12,361 bases of DNA from Candidatus Zixiibacteriota bacterium. GTDB taxonomy: Bacteria > Zixibacteria > MSB-5A5 > GN15 > FEB-12. Of the stretch, positions 1 through 8,215 are shown piece after piece. A program made the position numbers and the translations under genes. Every line of letters starts with the position of its first letter. Position 1 is the stretch's first letter. Where the stretch lies: the NCBI GenBank assembly GCA_022564135.1, contig JADFLZ010000032.1, forward strand, positions 1 through 12,361, read 5' to 3'. Below the pieces are notes generated by a model that saw only the letters and a program-made list of their open reading frames with translations, was not told where the DNA came from and ran no database searches.

Positions 1-102
1 CGCCCCGATAACATCGTAGCCCTGCTCTTTTAAAAGCAGCGCGGCTACCGATGAATCGACCCCACCGGACATGGCTACCAATACTTTTATCTTAGTATTC
101 AT
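1..102 (-). CDS. mnmA: tRNA-specific 2-thiouridylase MnmA, N-terminal 34 codons (runs off left edge)
   Basis: MnmA activates U34 of tRNAs for Lys, Glu and Gln by adenylation and replaces the 2-oxygen with sulfur taken from a cysteine desulfurase relay; it is cytoplasmic. Only the start is visible. It reads MNTKIKVLVAMSGGVDSSVA and continues ALLLKEQGYDVIGA, which is the beta strand plus PP-loop (SGGVDSS, residues 12-18) that opens the PP-loop ATP pyrophosphatase fold. The ATG at 102-100 is the natural start because the P-loop lies about ten residues in, as usual in MnmA. It sits 67 bases downstream of the cysteine desulfurase gene on the same strand, its expected sulfur donor. Other PP-loop enzymes (ThiI, TtcA, NadE, GuaA) are less likely given the short N-terminus and this neighbour. 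The rest of the gene, with the catalytic cysteines, is outside the window. Confidence 0.88.
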   Translation of the reverse strand, partial: MNTKIKVLVAMSGGVDSSVAALLLKEQGYDVIGA

Positions 103-125
103 ACTTATTTTAAATTGAAAGAACG

Positions 126-140
126 GCTGACAGCGTCAGC
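126..140. repeat. Short perfect inverted repeat between the cysteine desulfurase gene and mnmA
   Basis: GCTGAC-AGC-GTCAGC forms a perfect 6-bp stem with a 3-base loop in the 67-base spacer between the two minus-strand genes. It is not followed by a T-run on the minus strand, so it is not a convincing Rho-independent terminator for the desulfurase gene. It could be a small processing or stabilising hairpin, or chance. Confidence 0.3.
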
Positions 141-169
141 TTGTTTAACTTGTTGATTTAAAACCCCGC

Positions 170-1336
170 TTAACTTTTTTCATATACCGGAGACAAAGAA
201 CGCAGTCTCTCTATAATTGGAATCAGTTTTTCGACGACATAGTCAAGCTGCTTGAGCGTTGTGCTGCGGCCGAGAGAAAACCGGATAGCCCCTTGCGCTT
301 CAATTTTTGGTTTGCCCATGGCCGTCATGACATGCGATGGCTCGGTAGAGCCGGAAGTACAGGCCGAACCGGAAGAACAAGCGATGCCTTCGAGGTCCAA
401 TGACAGTAGAATCGACTCACCTTCAATGCCAACAAACGACAGATTAACCGTCTGAGGAATCCTTTTTTCTCTGGAGCCATTAAACGCTACATCTGCAATA
501 GAGCCGCTGACTTTGTCTAAGAAATAGTCAGCCAGTTCGCTCAGCTTTTTGTGGTCCTGTTCCATTCTCTGGCTGGCGATTTCAAGCGCCTTAGCCAGGC
601 CGACTGCTCCGGCTACATTTTCGGTGCCCGGTCGCCGCTTTTTCTCATGCGAGCCGCCATAAAATAGCGGCGCTATCTTGACGCCCTGACGAATAAAAAG
701 AGCGCCGATGCCTTTTGGGCCATAAATCTTGTGGGCGGTCAAAGAAAGCATATCTACACCAAGCTCTTTGACATCAACAGTTATCTTACCGATCGACTGC
801 ACCGCATCGGTATGGAACAAAACTTTATGAGAGTTAGCTATTTGAGTTAATGTCTTGATGTCCTGTATCGTGCCGGTTTCGTTGTTGGCATGCATAACCG
901 AGACAAGTGCTGTTTTGTCGGATATAAGTTCTTCCAGATCACTTGCCGTACAAAACCCGTCTCCGTCAACCGACAGGAAATCGAGCTCCCAGTTCTCTTT
1001 TTGATGAAGAAATTCGGCCGGCTCAAAAACTGCGTGGTGCTCGGTGGAGCCGACAATCAGATGATTTTTTTTGCGCTTATATTGGTAAGTGGTTCCCAAG
1101 ACAGCTAGGTTGTCCGACTCTGTCCCGCCTGAAGTAAAATAAAGCTCCGACGGCTCACAGTTGATAAATTCCGCTATCTGCTCACGGGCATTTTCCAAGG
1201 CAACTTTGGCATTTCGTCCAAAATTATGCACAGAGCTGGCATTGCCGAACTCTTCTACAAAATAACGGCTCATGACATCGGCAACTTCGGGGTCAACCGG
1301 TGTAGTGGCGTTATGGTCTAAGTATATTTGTTCCAT
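170..1336 (-). CDS. nifS: Cysteine desulfurase, NifS/IscS type (group I)
   Basis: PLP-dependent enzyme that turns L-cysteine into L-alanine and a protein-bound persulfide, feeding Fe-S cluster assembly and tRNA thiolation in the cytoplasm. The 388 residues match the usual length. Landmarks: N-terminal YLDHNATTP (5-13); GGTESDN (70-76); the PLP-stacking histidine in STEHHA (His100); NNETG (151-155); HTDAVQ with the PLP-pyridine Asp177 and Gln180; the Schiff-base lysine in TAHKIYGPKG (Lys203); RRPGTEN (234-240); and the persulfide cysteine in SSGSACTSG (Cys326), in the mobile-loop form typical of group I rather than SufS. The ATG at 1336-1334 has a purine-rich AAAGAGA upstream. The gene starts 22 bases after tamA and is followed by mnmA, so it is probably co-transcribed with both. 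No IscU, IscR or Suf gene is visible, so whether it mainly serves Fe-S assembly or tRNA thiolation is open; the neighbour favours at least the latter. Confidence 0.95.
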   Translation of the reverse strand: MEQIYLDHNATTPVDPEVADVMSRYFVEEFGNASSVHNFGRNAKVALENAREQIAEFINCEPSELYFTSGGTESDNLAVLGTTYQYKRKKNHLIVGSTEHHAVFEPAEFLHQKENWELDFLSVDGDGFCTASDLEELISDKTALVSVMHANNETGTIQDIKTLTQIANSHKVLFHTDAVQSIGKITVDVKELGVDMLSLTAHKIYGPKGIGALFIRQGVKIAPLFYGGSHEKKRRPGTENVAGAVGLAKALEIASQRMEQDHKKLSELADYFLDKVSGSIADVAFNGSREKRIPQTVNLSFVGIEGESILLSLDLEGIACSSGSACTSGSTEPSHVMTAMGKPKIEAQGAIRFSLGRSTTLKQLDYVVEKLIPIIERLRSLSPVYEKS

Positions 1337-1358
1337 CAGTAGTTCTCTTTCATATCAT

Positions 1359-3287
1359 TTAGAACGCATACAATATAGTAAAGTGCCAGCGACTGTCAAA
1401 AGCTATTGTAGTGGTTGGGATTCGCTGGGCATAGTCAAATCTTATAGGCCCGGCCGGAGACATTATCTGTATACCGGTGCCATAGCTGTAAGCAAAAGCG
1501 CCGGCTTTTATATCTTCCAGATGCCTGAAACCGTTACCCATATCGAAAAACAGAGACTGCCACAAGGGCAAAGACGAGAATAGCTTGCGTAAAATCGGCA
1601 GATAGTTAAAAACCTGCAGGGTTTTCCATCTGAGCTCCTGATTAAACAGAATAGTATAAGTAGCTCCCTCGACTTCGCCGGACGCCGCATCTATCGGACC
1701 CAGACTTTCTGTGCTAAAGCCGCGAATAGAATTGGCCCCGCCTAAAAAGAGGGCTTCGTCAATTGGAACCGCAACCGTATTATCAAATGCCCTGGCCCAG
1801 CCGACTTTGATTCGCGTCGCCGATATCCAGTCCGGTTTAATCATCTGATAGGTTGACCATGAAAACTGGGTTTTTGAAAAATTATCATCCCCCCCTAAAA
1901 ATCCGCCTACATACTCAACGCTAAAAACAGTAAAGGCGCCTCTGCGGGGAACAAACAGGTCATCACGGCTGTCCCGACGAAAAGTAAAATAAATCTTTCG
2001 ACGGGCTGAGTTACCCTCTTCCGCTTTAAGCAGTTCTATTTCGCTTTCAGGGACCCCGCTTATTTCTACATACTCATATTCAAATCCAGCGGTCGACCTG
2101 GCTTTGAGTCCAATCCTCCGGGTCGTGGCTGCCGAAAGAGACCATGACTGCCTGTCAAAATTTCTGTTGGGGTCTTTTATTTTCGGCTGCAGTTCACTGG
2201 TTAATATAAGCGGCATGCGTATTCCCAAAAACCACGGCTCGGTAAATCTTATCCGGTAGCGGTGTTCGATCAGCTTTGAGCCGTTACCCAAAGTAAAAGA
2301 GTAGTCCGACAAAAGGTCATATCTGCGGGAGCCTACAAAATTTCTTTTTCCGTATCTGCCTGAAATTCCCCAGACTAAATCCTTGTCTTGGGACTGTCCG
2401 GCACCGGTTGTAACCGTAATATGATGGGGCTTGCGTTCACGGACCGTCAGCACAAAGTCAGGCATCAAACGGTTCTCGGTGGTATCGTCCTGTTCAAAAC
2501 GGACAGTAGTATAATAGCCTGACTCCAAAAGACGCCTTTGTGAGTTAAGAATGTCTTTTCTTCGGTAAATATTATTTTGCTTAATAGTAATTTCTCTTCT
2601 GGCGGTATAGCTGGGGAAATTGTCATTCCCAACGATTCGTACTTCGCCAAAATGAACCAGAGAATCAGACTCTACTGTGATTAGTATATTATCAAATTCG
2701 CTGTCGCTTGATTTATCTATGGCGAAATCTATGACTGCATAGGGGTAACCTTCGTTGGCCAGATAGATTTTCATATCAAAGACGATGCCGCGAAGTAAAA
2801 AGATATTAAACGGTTTACCTTCTTTAAGCGTTTGCATCATTTTATTGAGATTATGACCAAATTTGCTGTCGTAGCTGCCCGTCAATTCTTTTTTACCGAA
2901 CCGGTAAAGTTTGCCTTCTTTTAACTGCACTGAGACAGTGGCGCTGGAATCAATCTGGTTAAGTATAAATTCTTCTTTTATTTCAATATCCAGATAACCA
3001 TTTTTTAAATATAGAAACTTTATTTCGAGAGTGTCTCGGCGAAGTGTTTCCCGCTGCAGATAGATTCGTCTGTCTTTTCCCAGAGCTTTAAAGAATCCGA
3101 ATTCTCTTGAATACATCTGACTTTTGATGTCGCCCTCTGAGATAGCCTTATTACCGGTTATTTCAATTTTTGTGATTTTTGGCTCAGAACGCATCCAGCG
3201 CAATGTTTCCCGGTCTATGGCCTGCGAGCTCGAAAAGAGAAACAGAAGCATGGCGAATATGCAGAAACTAAATCGATTCAGGCGCAT
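1359..3287 (-). CDS. tamA: Omp85-family outer-membrane protein, TamA/BamA-like
   Basis: Outer-membrane beta-barrel protein with periplasmic POTRA domains that helps insert or export other envelope proteins. In the 642 residues: a signal peptide (about 1-23, hydrophobic IFAMLLFLF, ending SSSQA); three POTRA-like segments, beginning near KITKIEITGNKAIS (37-50), near residue 118, and at HFGEVRIVGNDNF (212-224) followed by YRRKDI; then a barrel from about 290. The barrel has FTFRRDSRDDLFVPRRGAF (434-452), the Omp85 loop-6 motif as GGANSIRGF (516-524), GPIRFDYA (613-620) near the end, and a terminal aromatic ...LYAF, the usual outer-membrane C-terminal signature. Three POTRAs (five in BamA) and the tamB gene immediately upstream favour TamA; a BamA-type or BamK-like paralogue cannot be excluded. 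The start overlaps the tamB stop by one base (TAATG), suggesting translational coupling. Confidence 0.85.
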   Translation of the reverse strand: MRLNRFSFCIFAMLLFLFSSSQAIDRETLRWMRSEPKITKIEITGNKAISEGDIKSQMYSREFGFFKALGKDRRIYLQRETLRRDTLEIKFLYLKNGYLDIEIKEEFILNQIDSSATVSVQLKEGKLYRFGKKELTGSYDSKFGHNLNKMMQTLKEGKPFNIFLLRGIVFDMKIYLANEGYPYAVIDFAIDKSSDSEFDNILITVESDSLVHFGEVRIVGNDNFPSYTARREITIKQNNIYRRKDILNSQRRLLESGYYTTVRFEQDDTTENRLMPDFVLTVRERKPHHITVTTGAGQSQDKDLVWGISGRYGKRNFVGSRRYDLLSDYSFTLGNGSKLIEHRYRIRFTEPWFLGIRMPLILTSELQPKIKDPNRNFDRQSWSLSAATTRRIGLKARSTAGFEYEYVEISGVPESEIELLKAEEGNSARRKIYFTFRRDSRDDLFVPRRGAFTVFSVEYVGGFLGGDDNFSKTQFSWSTYQMIKPDWISATRIKVGWARAFDNTVAVPIDEALFLGGANSIRGFSTESLGPIDAASGEVEGATYTILFNQELRWKTLQVFNYLPILRKLFSSLPLWQSLFFDMGNGFRHLEDIKAGAFAYSYGTGIQIMSPAGPIRFDYAQRIPTTTIAFDSRWHFTILYAF

Positions 3288-6200
3288 TAAAATTCCCAGT
3301 GGAGTTTTAGATTCAGATGATATAATTCCTCTTCGTCGCGGCGGCCTTCTAAAATAAAAGACTTAAATCTGCGGTATTCAAAGCCAATCTCCTGTCCGGT
3401 GGTTGAACCAAGAGCTGACTTGCCGTAAACGTACAGATTCGGATCAAACGGGGAAAAGCCCAGAGTAAAACGGGTCCGGGCCAGATCTAAATCTCCGCGG
3501 TAATAACCCGGGTCAACTTCAAATGTTTCCAGTCCCAGTTGCCGGAACTGCTTACTTCCGATTCTGGAAACCTGGCTGGCTACTACGCTTGAGACCCTTT
3601 GCCCGAAACTTCCGAACGAAGAGATATCTCCCTCTCCGTATTCGGTTCCGGCCAGAGCCGGCAGAAGTTCATCTTCAGAAACTTCGGAATCATCGGTTAC
3701 CGATATATCCGGATGGTCAAGTGTCCCGGAAATTCTTATGCCCAGTATTTTTTGGATAGAAGTCTGATCTTCTTTAAATACTGAGGACGAATAACTGGTA
3801 ATTCTGGTATAGGCAACCAGATTAAGCCTGGGGTTAAGCGAGTCACCGCCATCGAATATGACAGTACCACCCGGTTCCAGCCGGAATGTCTTGTCAAACA
3901 GAAAGCCTCTGCCTCTGACAACTTCTAATTCACCTATCAATTTTTCCCGGCCGTTCTCTCTGATTATGTTTATAAAGCCGCTGAACTGGGCGTCAATGTC
4001 GTCATTTTTTACCCAGTAGTTGGACAATATATCAATATTTAAGTTCAAGCCCCAGCTGCCTTCCTCTGAAAAAGCCATCATTATCGGAGAGCCTTCATCC
4101 GGCTCTGCAAAATTAACGGCATAACGCATGGCCACCAGGGTCAGGTCTCCGGTTACAATCGGAGGGGTATCACCCTGAATATGCATTTCACCTTCAATAG
4201 AACCGCGAATATCGGCCAGTTCGTAATTAAAGGGAAACTCTCGCGGCAAAGTCAGATATACATCATAGTAAAGATTGTCTAAGGACTTAACAATAATTTC
4301 ACCTTCGAATTCCGCATATCTTTTGCGAGAGTTCTTTTTATTGCCCCGATAGGCGTAGGCTTCTATAGAGTCCAGAACAATTCTATTATCCACCATGGTA
4401 ACACCAATTGAGTCCGAATAGATATATTCTTCGAGGTCAAAGTATTTTAGCCTGGCCTGACGGATGTAGGCCATTCCTTCCAGATGAGGATTATTCGGTG
4501 TTCCAAATATTTTGAAATCCGTTACAAAATCACCTTCAAGCTGCTCAATATCCGGCAGCATTGCGGATAGAAGGTCAAACTTCCTGTCACTGGCCAGTAC
4601 TGACAAATGCATCGGTTTATCGAGTAATCTTTTAACCGTAGCGCCCGAGAACGATAGATTAACAGGCACCACTCCGGCAATAAAATACCGTCCCTGTTCT
4701 GAGACTAAAACAATGCTGTCGATGGCAAGTAGTTCGTTGCTGTATTGTGCGTCCGTAGCAAGGTTGCCTAAATGAACAGTTTTTAAAACCAGCGAATCCA
4801 CTATCAAACTGAGATCGAAAATTGGCTGCTTAAAAGTACCTTTCATGGAAGCTTTTCCGGAAACTTCTCCGCTTAGCAGGTTTTTTTCAAAGGCCAGTTT
4901 CATCCAGGGAGAAATCTGCAGTTCATCAAAAAGAAAACTTAAGTCCATCGATTCGTCGTAGCCAACCGACCCGGTCGCCGAGAGCAGCATTTCATCATTG
5001 GCCAGCGCCGCCTGACGGAAATAAAACCCCAGTGAATCAATTTCGATATTGACAGACCCGCGGTTGAGGAATTGCTGGTTAAATAAATTAAGTTCAAACG
5101 CCTTTAGCTCGAGCGACATCGGCAGGGATTCGTAATCAAATTCACCGCTGGTGTGCACCGATGAATAATTATTTTCCAGATAGACAGAGTCTATGGTTAT
5201 AATGTTTGAATCTATTGTAAGAAACGAATAGCCCTTGTTCAGTGGAACATCCCAGGCCGAACCGCCGTAGGTAAAGAGTTTGATATTACCCTGCTTGGAT
5301 TTTAGGAAACTCTTAATATTGACAGTCGTGTTGAACTGTTCGCTGTACAGGTCGTATATCCAGACAGAATCGGATTTGAACTTCGCCCAGAGATCCGGGT
5401 CGCTGGTTTTACCAGTTACCCTGGCGGTTAAAGTGCCCCTGCCGGCAGGTCTTTTAATAAACAGTTTGTCATGATATCGCTCAAGATTCTGCAGTTGTGC
5501 AGACAGTTCAATATTCAGGCTGTCTTTATAATTTATCACGCCACTAAATCTGAAATCGTTTTCGAAATACTTGATTGCAAACGGCTTCAGAAATTCTATC
5601 GAGTCGGTGGTGATGACCATGCTGCCTATTGCAGAATGCAGCTGGTAACCGTTGAAGCTGGATTCATATAGCGCGACATCTATGTCTAACCTCAGATCGC
5701 TGTTCTTAAACGATGAACCACTCAGCCGTATATCACCGCTTAAGTCAGACTCAAAACCGTTTTTCACCAGACTCTTCAGATTAAAACCCCGAATGGCAGC
5801 AACGATAGTATACTTTTCGACATCGCCGGTGAGATCAAGGTTGCCGCTGCCGTCAACCGAGCAATGGTCGAAAATTGTGCCATAAACTGTATCCAGATTG
5901 ACAATCCCCTCTGAATAGCGCATGTCAATGTGAATATTTTTAAATTCAGCGATTTGAAAGGTTCCGGCCAGATCCAGAGATGCCTTTATTTCGGAATTTC
6001 TAAGGTCAAATTTGCCGTTGAGATCAATTTTACCTTTCAAATTCAGGCCGGCATAGGCCGATATTTCGACAATGTCAAGATTGTCAGCCGCAAATAAAAA
6101 CTGTGCGGTAAGGCCCTTGGTATCAAAAGTACCACTCAGTCTCAAACGACTTTCACCTTTGCCCACGCTCAGCTCCTGAAATGATAAGAGGCTGTTAGCA

Positions 6201-6844
6201 TATGTCAATTTGCCTGAACAGTATTCAAGATTATAGTCTTCCCGGCTTGAATTCATAGACAGACGGCTCAGGTCGGCAGCATAGGTGTTGCCCTGCGCCA
6301 TCAGCGAAACGGCCAGATTGATTTCAGAAAAACTTAAGGTATCACTACTTTTTTCTATCACAACGCTGGCGTTGTTTAGCTGCAGCCTGGAAATAAGTCC
6401 GTAAACTGCAGAGCTGCCGCTGCCACTTTCTCCTGCAGCGGGTTTGTCTGAAAAAAATAAAGGAAGCCGCCAATTTCCGGAATCAATCTCGACCAGTCTT
6501 ATTCTGGCAGAATCAATCTCGATAAGTTCGAAGTCATAATTACCAGAGAGCAGCCCTCTCAAAGAATAACGCGCCAGCAGTTTTGGAATTACGAGCAGTT
6601 CGATTTGTCCAAGACTGTCTGAAAAAATAACGCTGATATCTTGTATCACTACACCGGTGACAATATCACCGCCGATATTACCGATGCTAATTTTTAAACC
6701 ATGCTTGTCTGAAACTAAATCCTGTATCTTTTTTGATACAATGCTCTCGAGGCCGCCTGCCTGAAAGAGATAGAGGTAGACTCCCCCGATTAGTACTACT
6801 ATTACAACCGCCATGTAGAACAGAATTTTGAAAAACTTAATCAT
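3287..6844 (-). CDS. tamB: TamB-like translocation/assembly protein (DUF490, AsmA/YhdP-like bridge protein)
   Basis: Large envelope protein of the TamB/AsmA-like class. These proteins are anchored in the inner membrane by one N-terminal helix and span the periplasm as a long hydrophobic beta-groove; roles in outer-membrane protein assembly and phospholipid transport are described for the family. Here 1185 residues start with one membrane segment (about 5-27, FFKILFYMAVVIVVLIGGVY) and continue with repetitive beta-rich stretches of the form 'LDLSGxF...' and 'xLSGxISG', with no enzymatic motif. The last ~450 residues look like the TamB C-terminal domain: RGRGFLFDKTFRLEPGGTVIFDG is a family hallmark, as are LARTRFTLGFSP and the terminal HLNLKLHWEF with its final Phe. 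E. coli TamB is about 1260 residues, so the size fits. It precedes tamA with a one-base overlap. The upstream ribosome site is weak (AGAAAG). Confidence 0.85.
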   Translation of the reverse strand: MIKFFKILFYMAVVIVVLIGGVYLYLFQAGGLESIVSKKIQDLVSDKHGLKISIGNIGGDIVTGVVIQDISVIFSDSLGQIELLVIPKLLARYSLRGLLSGNYDFELIEIDSARIRLVEIDSGNWRLPLFFSDKPAAGESGSGSSAVYGLISRLQLNNASVVIEKSSDTLSFSEINLAVSLMAQGNTYAADLSRLSMNSSREDYNLEYCSGKLTYANSLLSFQELSVGKGESRLRLSGTFDTKGLTAQFLFAADNLDIVEISAYAGLNLKGKIDLNGKFDLRNSEIKASLDLAGTFQIAEFKNIHIDMRYSEGIVNLDTVYGTIFDHCSVDGSGNLDLTGDVEKYTIVAAIRGFNLKSLVKNGFESDLSGDIRLSGSSFKNSDLRLDIDVALYESSFNGYQLHSAIGSMVITTDSIEFLKPFAIKYFENDFRFSGVINYKDSLNIELSAQLQNLERYHDKLFIKRPAGRGTLTARVTGKTSDPDLWAKFKSDSVWIYDLYSEQFNTTVNIKSFLKSKQGNIKLFTYGGSAWDVPLNKGYSFLTIDSNIITIDSVYLENNYSSVHTSGEFDYESLPMSLELKAFELNLFNQQFLNRGSVNIEIDSLGFYFRQAALANDEMLLSATGSVGYDESMDLSFLFDELQISPWMKLAFEKNLLSGEVSGKASMKGTFKQPIFDLSLIVDSLVLKTVHLGNLATDAQYSNELLAIDSIVLVSEQGRYFIAGVVPVNLSFSGATVKRLLDKPMHLSVLASDRKFDLLSAMLPDIEQLEGDFVTDFKIFGTPNNPHLEGMAYIRQARLKYFDLEEYIYSDSIGVTMVDNRIVLDSIEAYAYRGNKKNSRKRYAEFEGEIIVKSLDNLYYDVYLTLPREFPFNYELADIRGSIEGEMHIQGDTPPIVTGDLTLVAMRYAVNFAEPDEGSPIMMAFSEEGSWGLNLNIDILSNYWVKNDDIDAQFSGFINIIRENGREKLIGELEVVRGRGFLFDKTFRLEPGGTVIFDGGDSLNPRLNLVAYTRITSYSSSVFKEDQTSIQKILGIRISGTLDHPDISVTDDSEVSEDELLPALAGTEYGEGDISSFGSFGQRVSSVVASQVSRIGSKQFRQLGLETFEVDPGYYRGDLDLARTRFTLGFSPFDPNLYVYGKSALGSTTGQEIGFEYRRFKSFILEGRRDEEELYHLNLKLHWEF

Positions 6845-6934
6845 CTGCTAACTTTCTACGCCCGAACCCAAAGATTGTTTGCTTATCAGGAAACGCAGGT
6901 AAATTAATTCAATCAAAACAGCCCGATAAATGAT

Positions 6935-6963
6935 TTTACAGTTCATAATCATAGTTTAGTCAA
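6935..6963 (-). promoter_or_regulatory. Candidate housekeeping promoter for tamB-tamA-nifS-mnmA
   Basis: On the minus strand TTGACT (6963-6958) is followed after 17 bases by TGTAAA (6940-6935), a 5/6 and a 4/6 match to the sigma-70 -35 and -10 boxes. This lies in the 167-base gap between the HtrA-like gene and tamB and would give a leader of roughly 85 bases. No hairpin with a T-run was seen after the upstream gene, so some read-through from the sigma operon remains possible. No GGAACTT-type ECF element was seen in this gap. Confidence 0.35.
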
Positions 6964-7011
6964 AGCGGCGCCAATGGCCGGTTTAGAAATTAAGCGATTT
7001 GAACGCCTGGT

Positions 7012-8214
7012 TCAATCTATATCTTGGGGATTAATGCTGTGAAGCTGCTGTTCGAGTCGCCTGACGGCCTTTTTGAGCGTTTCAAGTTCCTGATAGATGA
7101 GTTTTTGAGAGTTTTTTCGCTTTGCCAGGCTGCCTGACGGGCTGCCAAATCTCTGGTTCAGACTTGAATTTCTTGAACCCACGACGACATCCGCATAAAT
7201 CAGCTCATTTTGCCTGATAATCTCAAGCCTCAAAATCGAGCCGGATTTGGCGTGCTTAATTCTATATACGAATTCCAGAGCGGAGAGAATCTGTTCTCCG
7301 TTCACACTTATGATAAGGTCTCCCTGCCTTAGACCCGCACTGGCAGCAGGTGAAAACTTTACAACTTCGGTTATGACAGCACTTTGTTCTATTAACCTGC
7401 TGAAACCGGAAATTTGCCCTGAAATCATTAAATTCGCGGGACCAATTTCAAGCGGCGGACTTATTTCTATCTCACCAATCGTAACCCCCAGGAAACCGGC
7501 CCGGCGATCACCATATTTAATCAAATGCTCTACAATAGCCGGAATCTCGCTGGCCGGTATTGCCAGCCCGGCTTCTGTCCGCGCGCCGCTGCCGATTCCG
7601 CCGATTATCGCACCTATGAGCTTTCCGGATAAATCAAAAAGTCCCCCGCCGATAGAGCCCGAGGTAATCGCTGCCGAGAACTGAAGCGAGCCATCGTCTC
7701 TGGCACCGGCACAAAAGCCAAGCGATGGGCTGGCGTGAAGACCGTAACAGTTACCGACTGCGATTACAAGCTGACCGGCGCAGCGATAATTTTCCAGCGC
7801 TTCCACCGCTCTTCCGATTGGTCTGGCAGGTTTTATAAGCGCCAGGCCTGTCCGGTAATCTATGCCTATCAGTCGCGCCCTAATCTTAAAACCGCCGTAG
7901 ACAACATACAATTTGTCACAGCCGCTTACAGAACTGGCCGCAATAATTATGTGTCCCAGTGAATCAAAAACGACTCCTGATGCTATGACTTTTACAATGC
8001 CAGGGTTAACAAGACCAAGCGGAGACGGCTCAACCCGGGATTTTGAGGCTTCTATAGTAACTACTGACTGGGACAGCCTTGAAATCAGCTTAAAGAGACC
8101 GCTCTCAAGCGGCGCCAGCGAACTGTCGGCAGCTTTGCTGCCGGCTGATATTAAGATAAGTATGAAAAAGAAAGGGACCGCTCTTGAGGCGATCCCTGAA
8201 AACAACTTTAACAT
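7012..8214 (-). CDS. HtrA/DegP-like trypsin-fold protein with PDZ domain, catalytic triad lost (pseudoprotease)
   Basis: Exported 400-residue protein laid out like HtrA/DegS: signal peptide or anchor (about 1-28, FFFILILIS then SKAAD), trypsin-like fold (about 40-230), PDZ domain (about 238-347), then an added basic tail with a coiled coil (about 368-392; leucines and Val at 372, 377, 380, 384, 387, 391). Family landmarks remain: ASGVVFDSLGHII (78-90) for SGVIID..GYI, GIDYRTGLALIKP (117-129) for the D..TDLAVLK block, and AAITSGSIGGGL (181-192) for AAINPGNSGGPL. In this alignment the catalytic His, Asp and Ser positions are Ser94, Gly123 and Ile188, so it is very probably not a protease. The PDZ domain keeps its ligand loop GFLGV (240-244) and the LRQGDLIISVNG core (295-306). 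It begins one base after the anti-sigma stop, so it is likely co-translated with it. A role as envelope sensor or scaffold for that anti-sigma factor is inference. Confidence 0.85.
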   Translation of the reverse strand: MLKLFSGIASRAVPFFFILILISAGSKAADSSLAPLESGLFKLISRLSQSVVTIEASKSRVEPSPLGLVNPGIVKVIASGVVFDSLGHIIIAASSVSGCDKLYVVYGGFKIRARLIGIDYRTGLALIKPARPIGRAVEALENYRCAGQLVIAVGNCYGLHASPSLGFCAGARDDGSLQFSAAITSGSIGGGLFDLSGKLIGAIIGGIGSGARTEAGLAIPASEIPAIVEHLIKYGDRRAGFLGVTIGEIEISPPLEIGPANLMISGQISGFSRLIEQSAVITEVVKFSPAASAGLRQGDLIISVNGEQILSALEFVYRIKHAKSGSILRLEIIRQNELIYADVVVGSRNSSLNQRFGSPSGSLAKRKNSQKLIYQELETLKKAVRRLEQQLHSINPQDID

Positions 8215-8215
8215 T

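Noticed and set aside
170..1336. SufS-type (group II) cysteine desulfurase
   Set aside because: The active-site loop is SSGSACTSG and the N-terminus begins YLDHNATTP, both group I features; the SufS-type RxGHHCA motif is absent.
6966..7011. Possible terminator after the HtrA-like gene
   Set aside because: Only 4-5 bp imperfect stems (for example CGGC/GCCG) were found and no T-run follows on the minus strand.
7247..7684. 145-codon plus-strand open frame
   Set aside because: Entirely antisense to the PDZ and trypsin-fold coding region; its Pro/Ser/Ile-rich translation is what the complement of Gly-rich codons gives.
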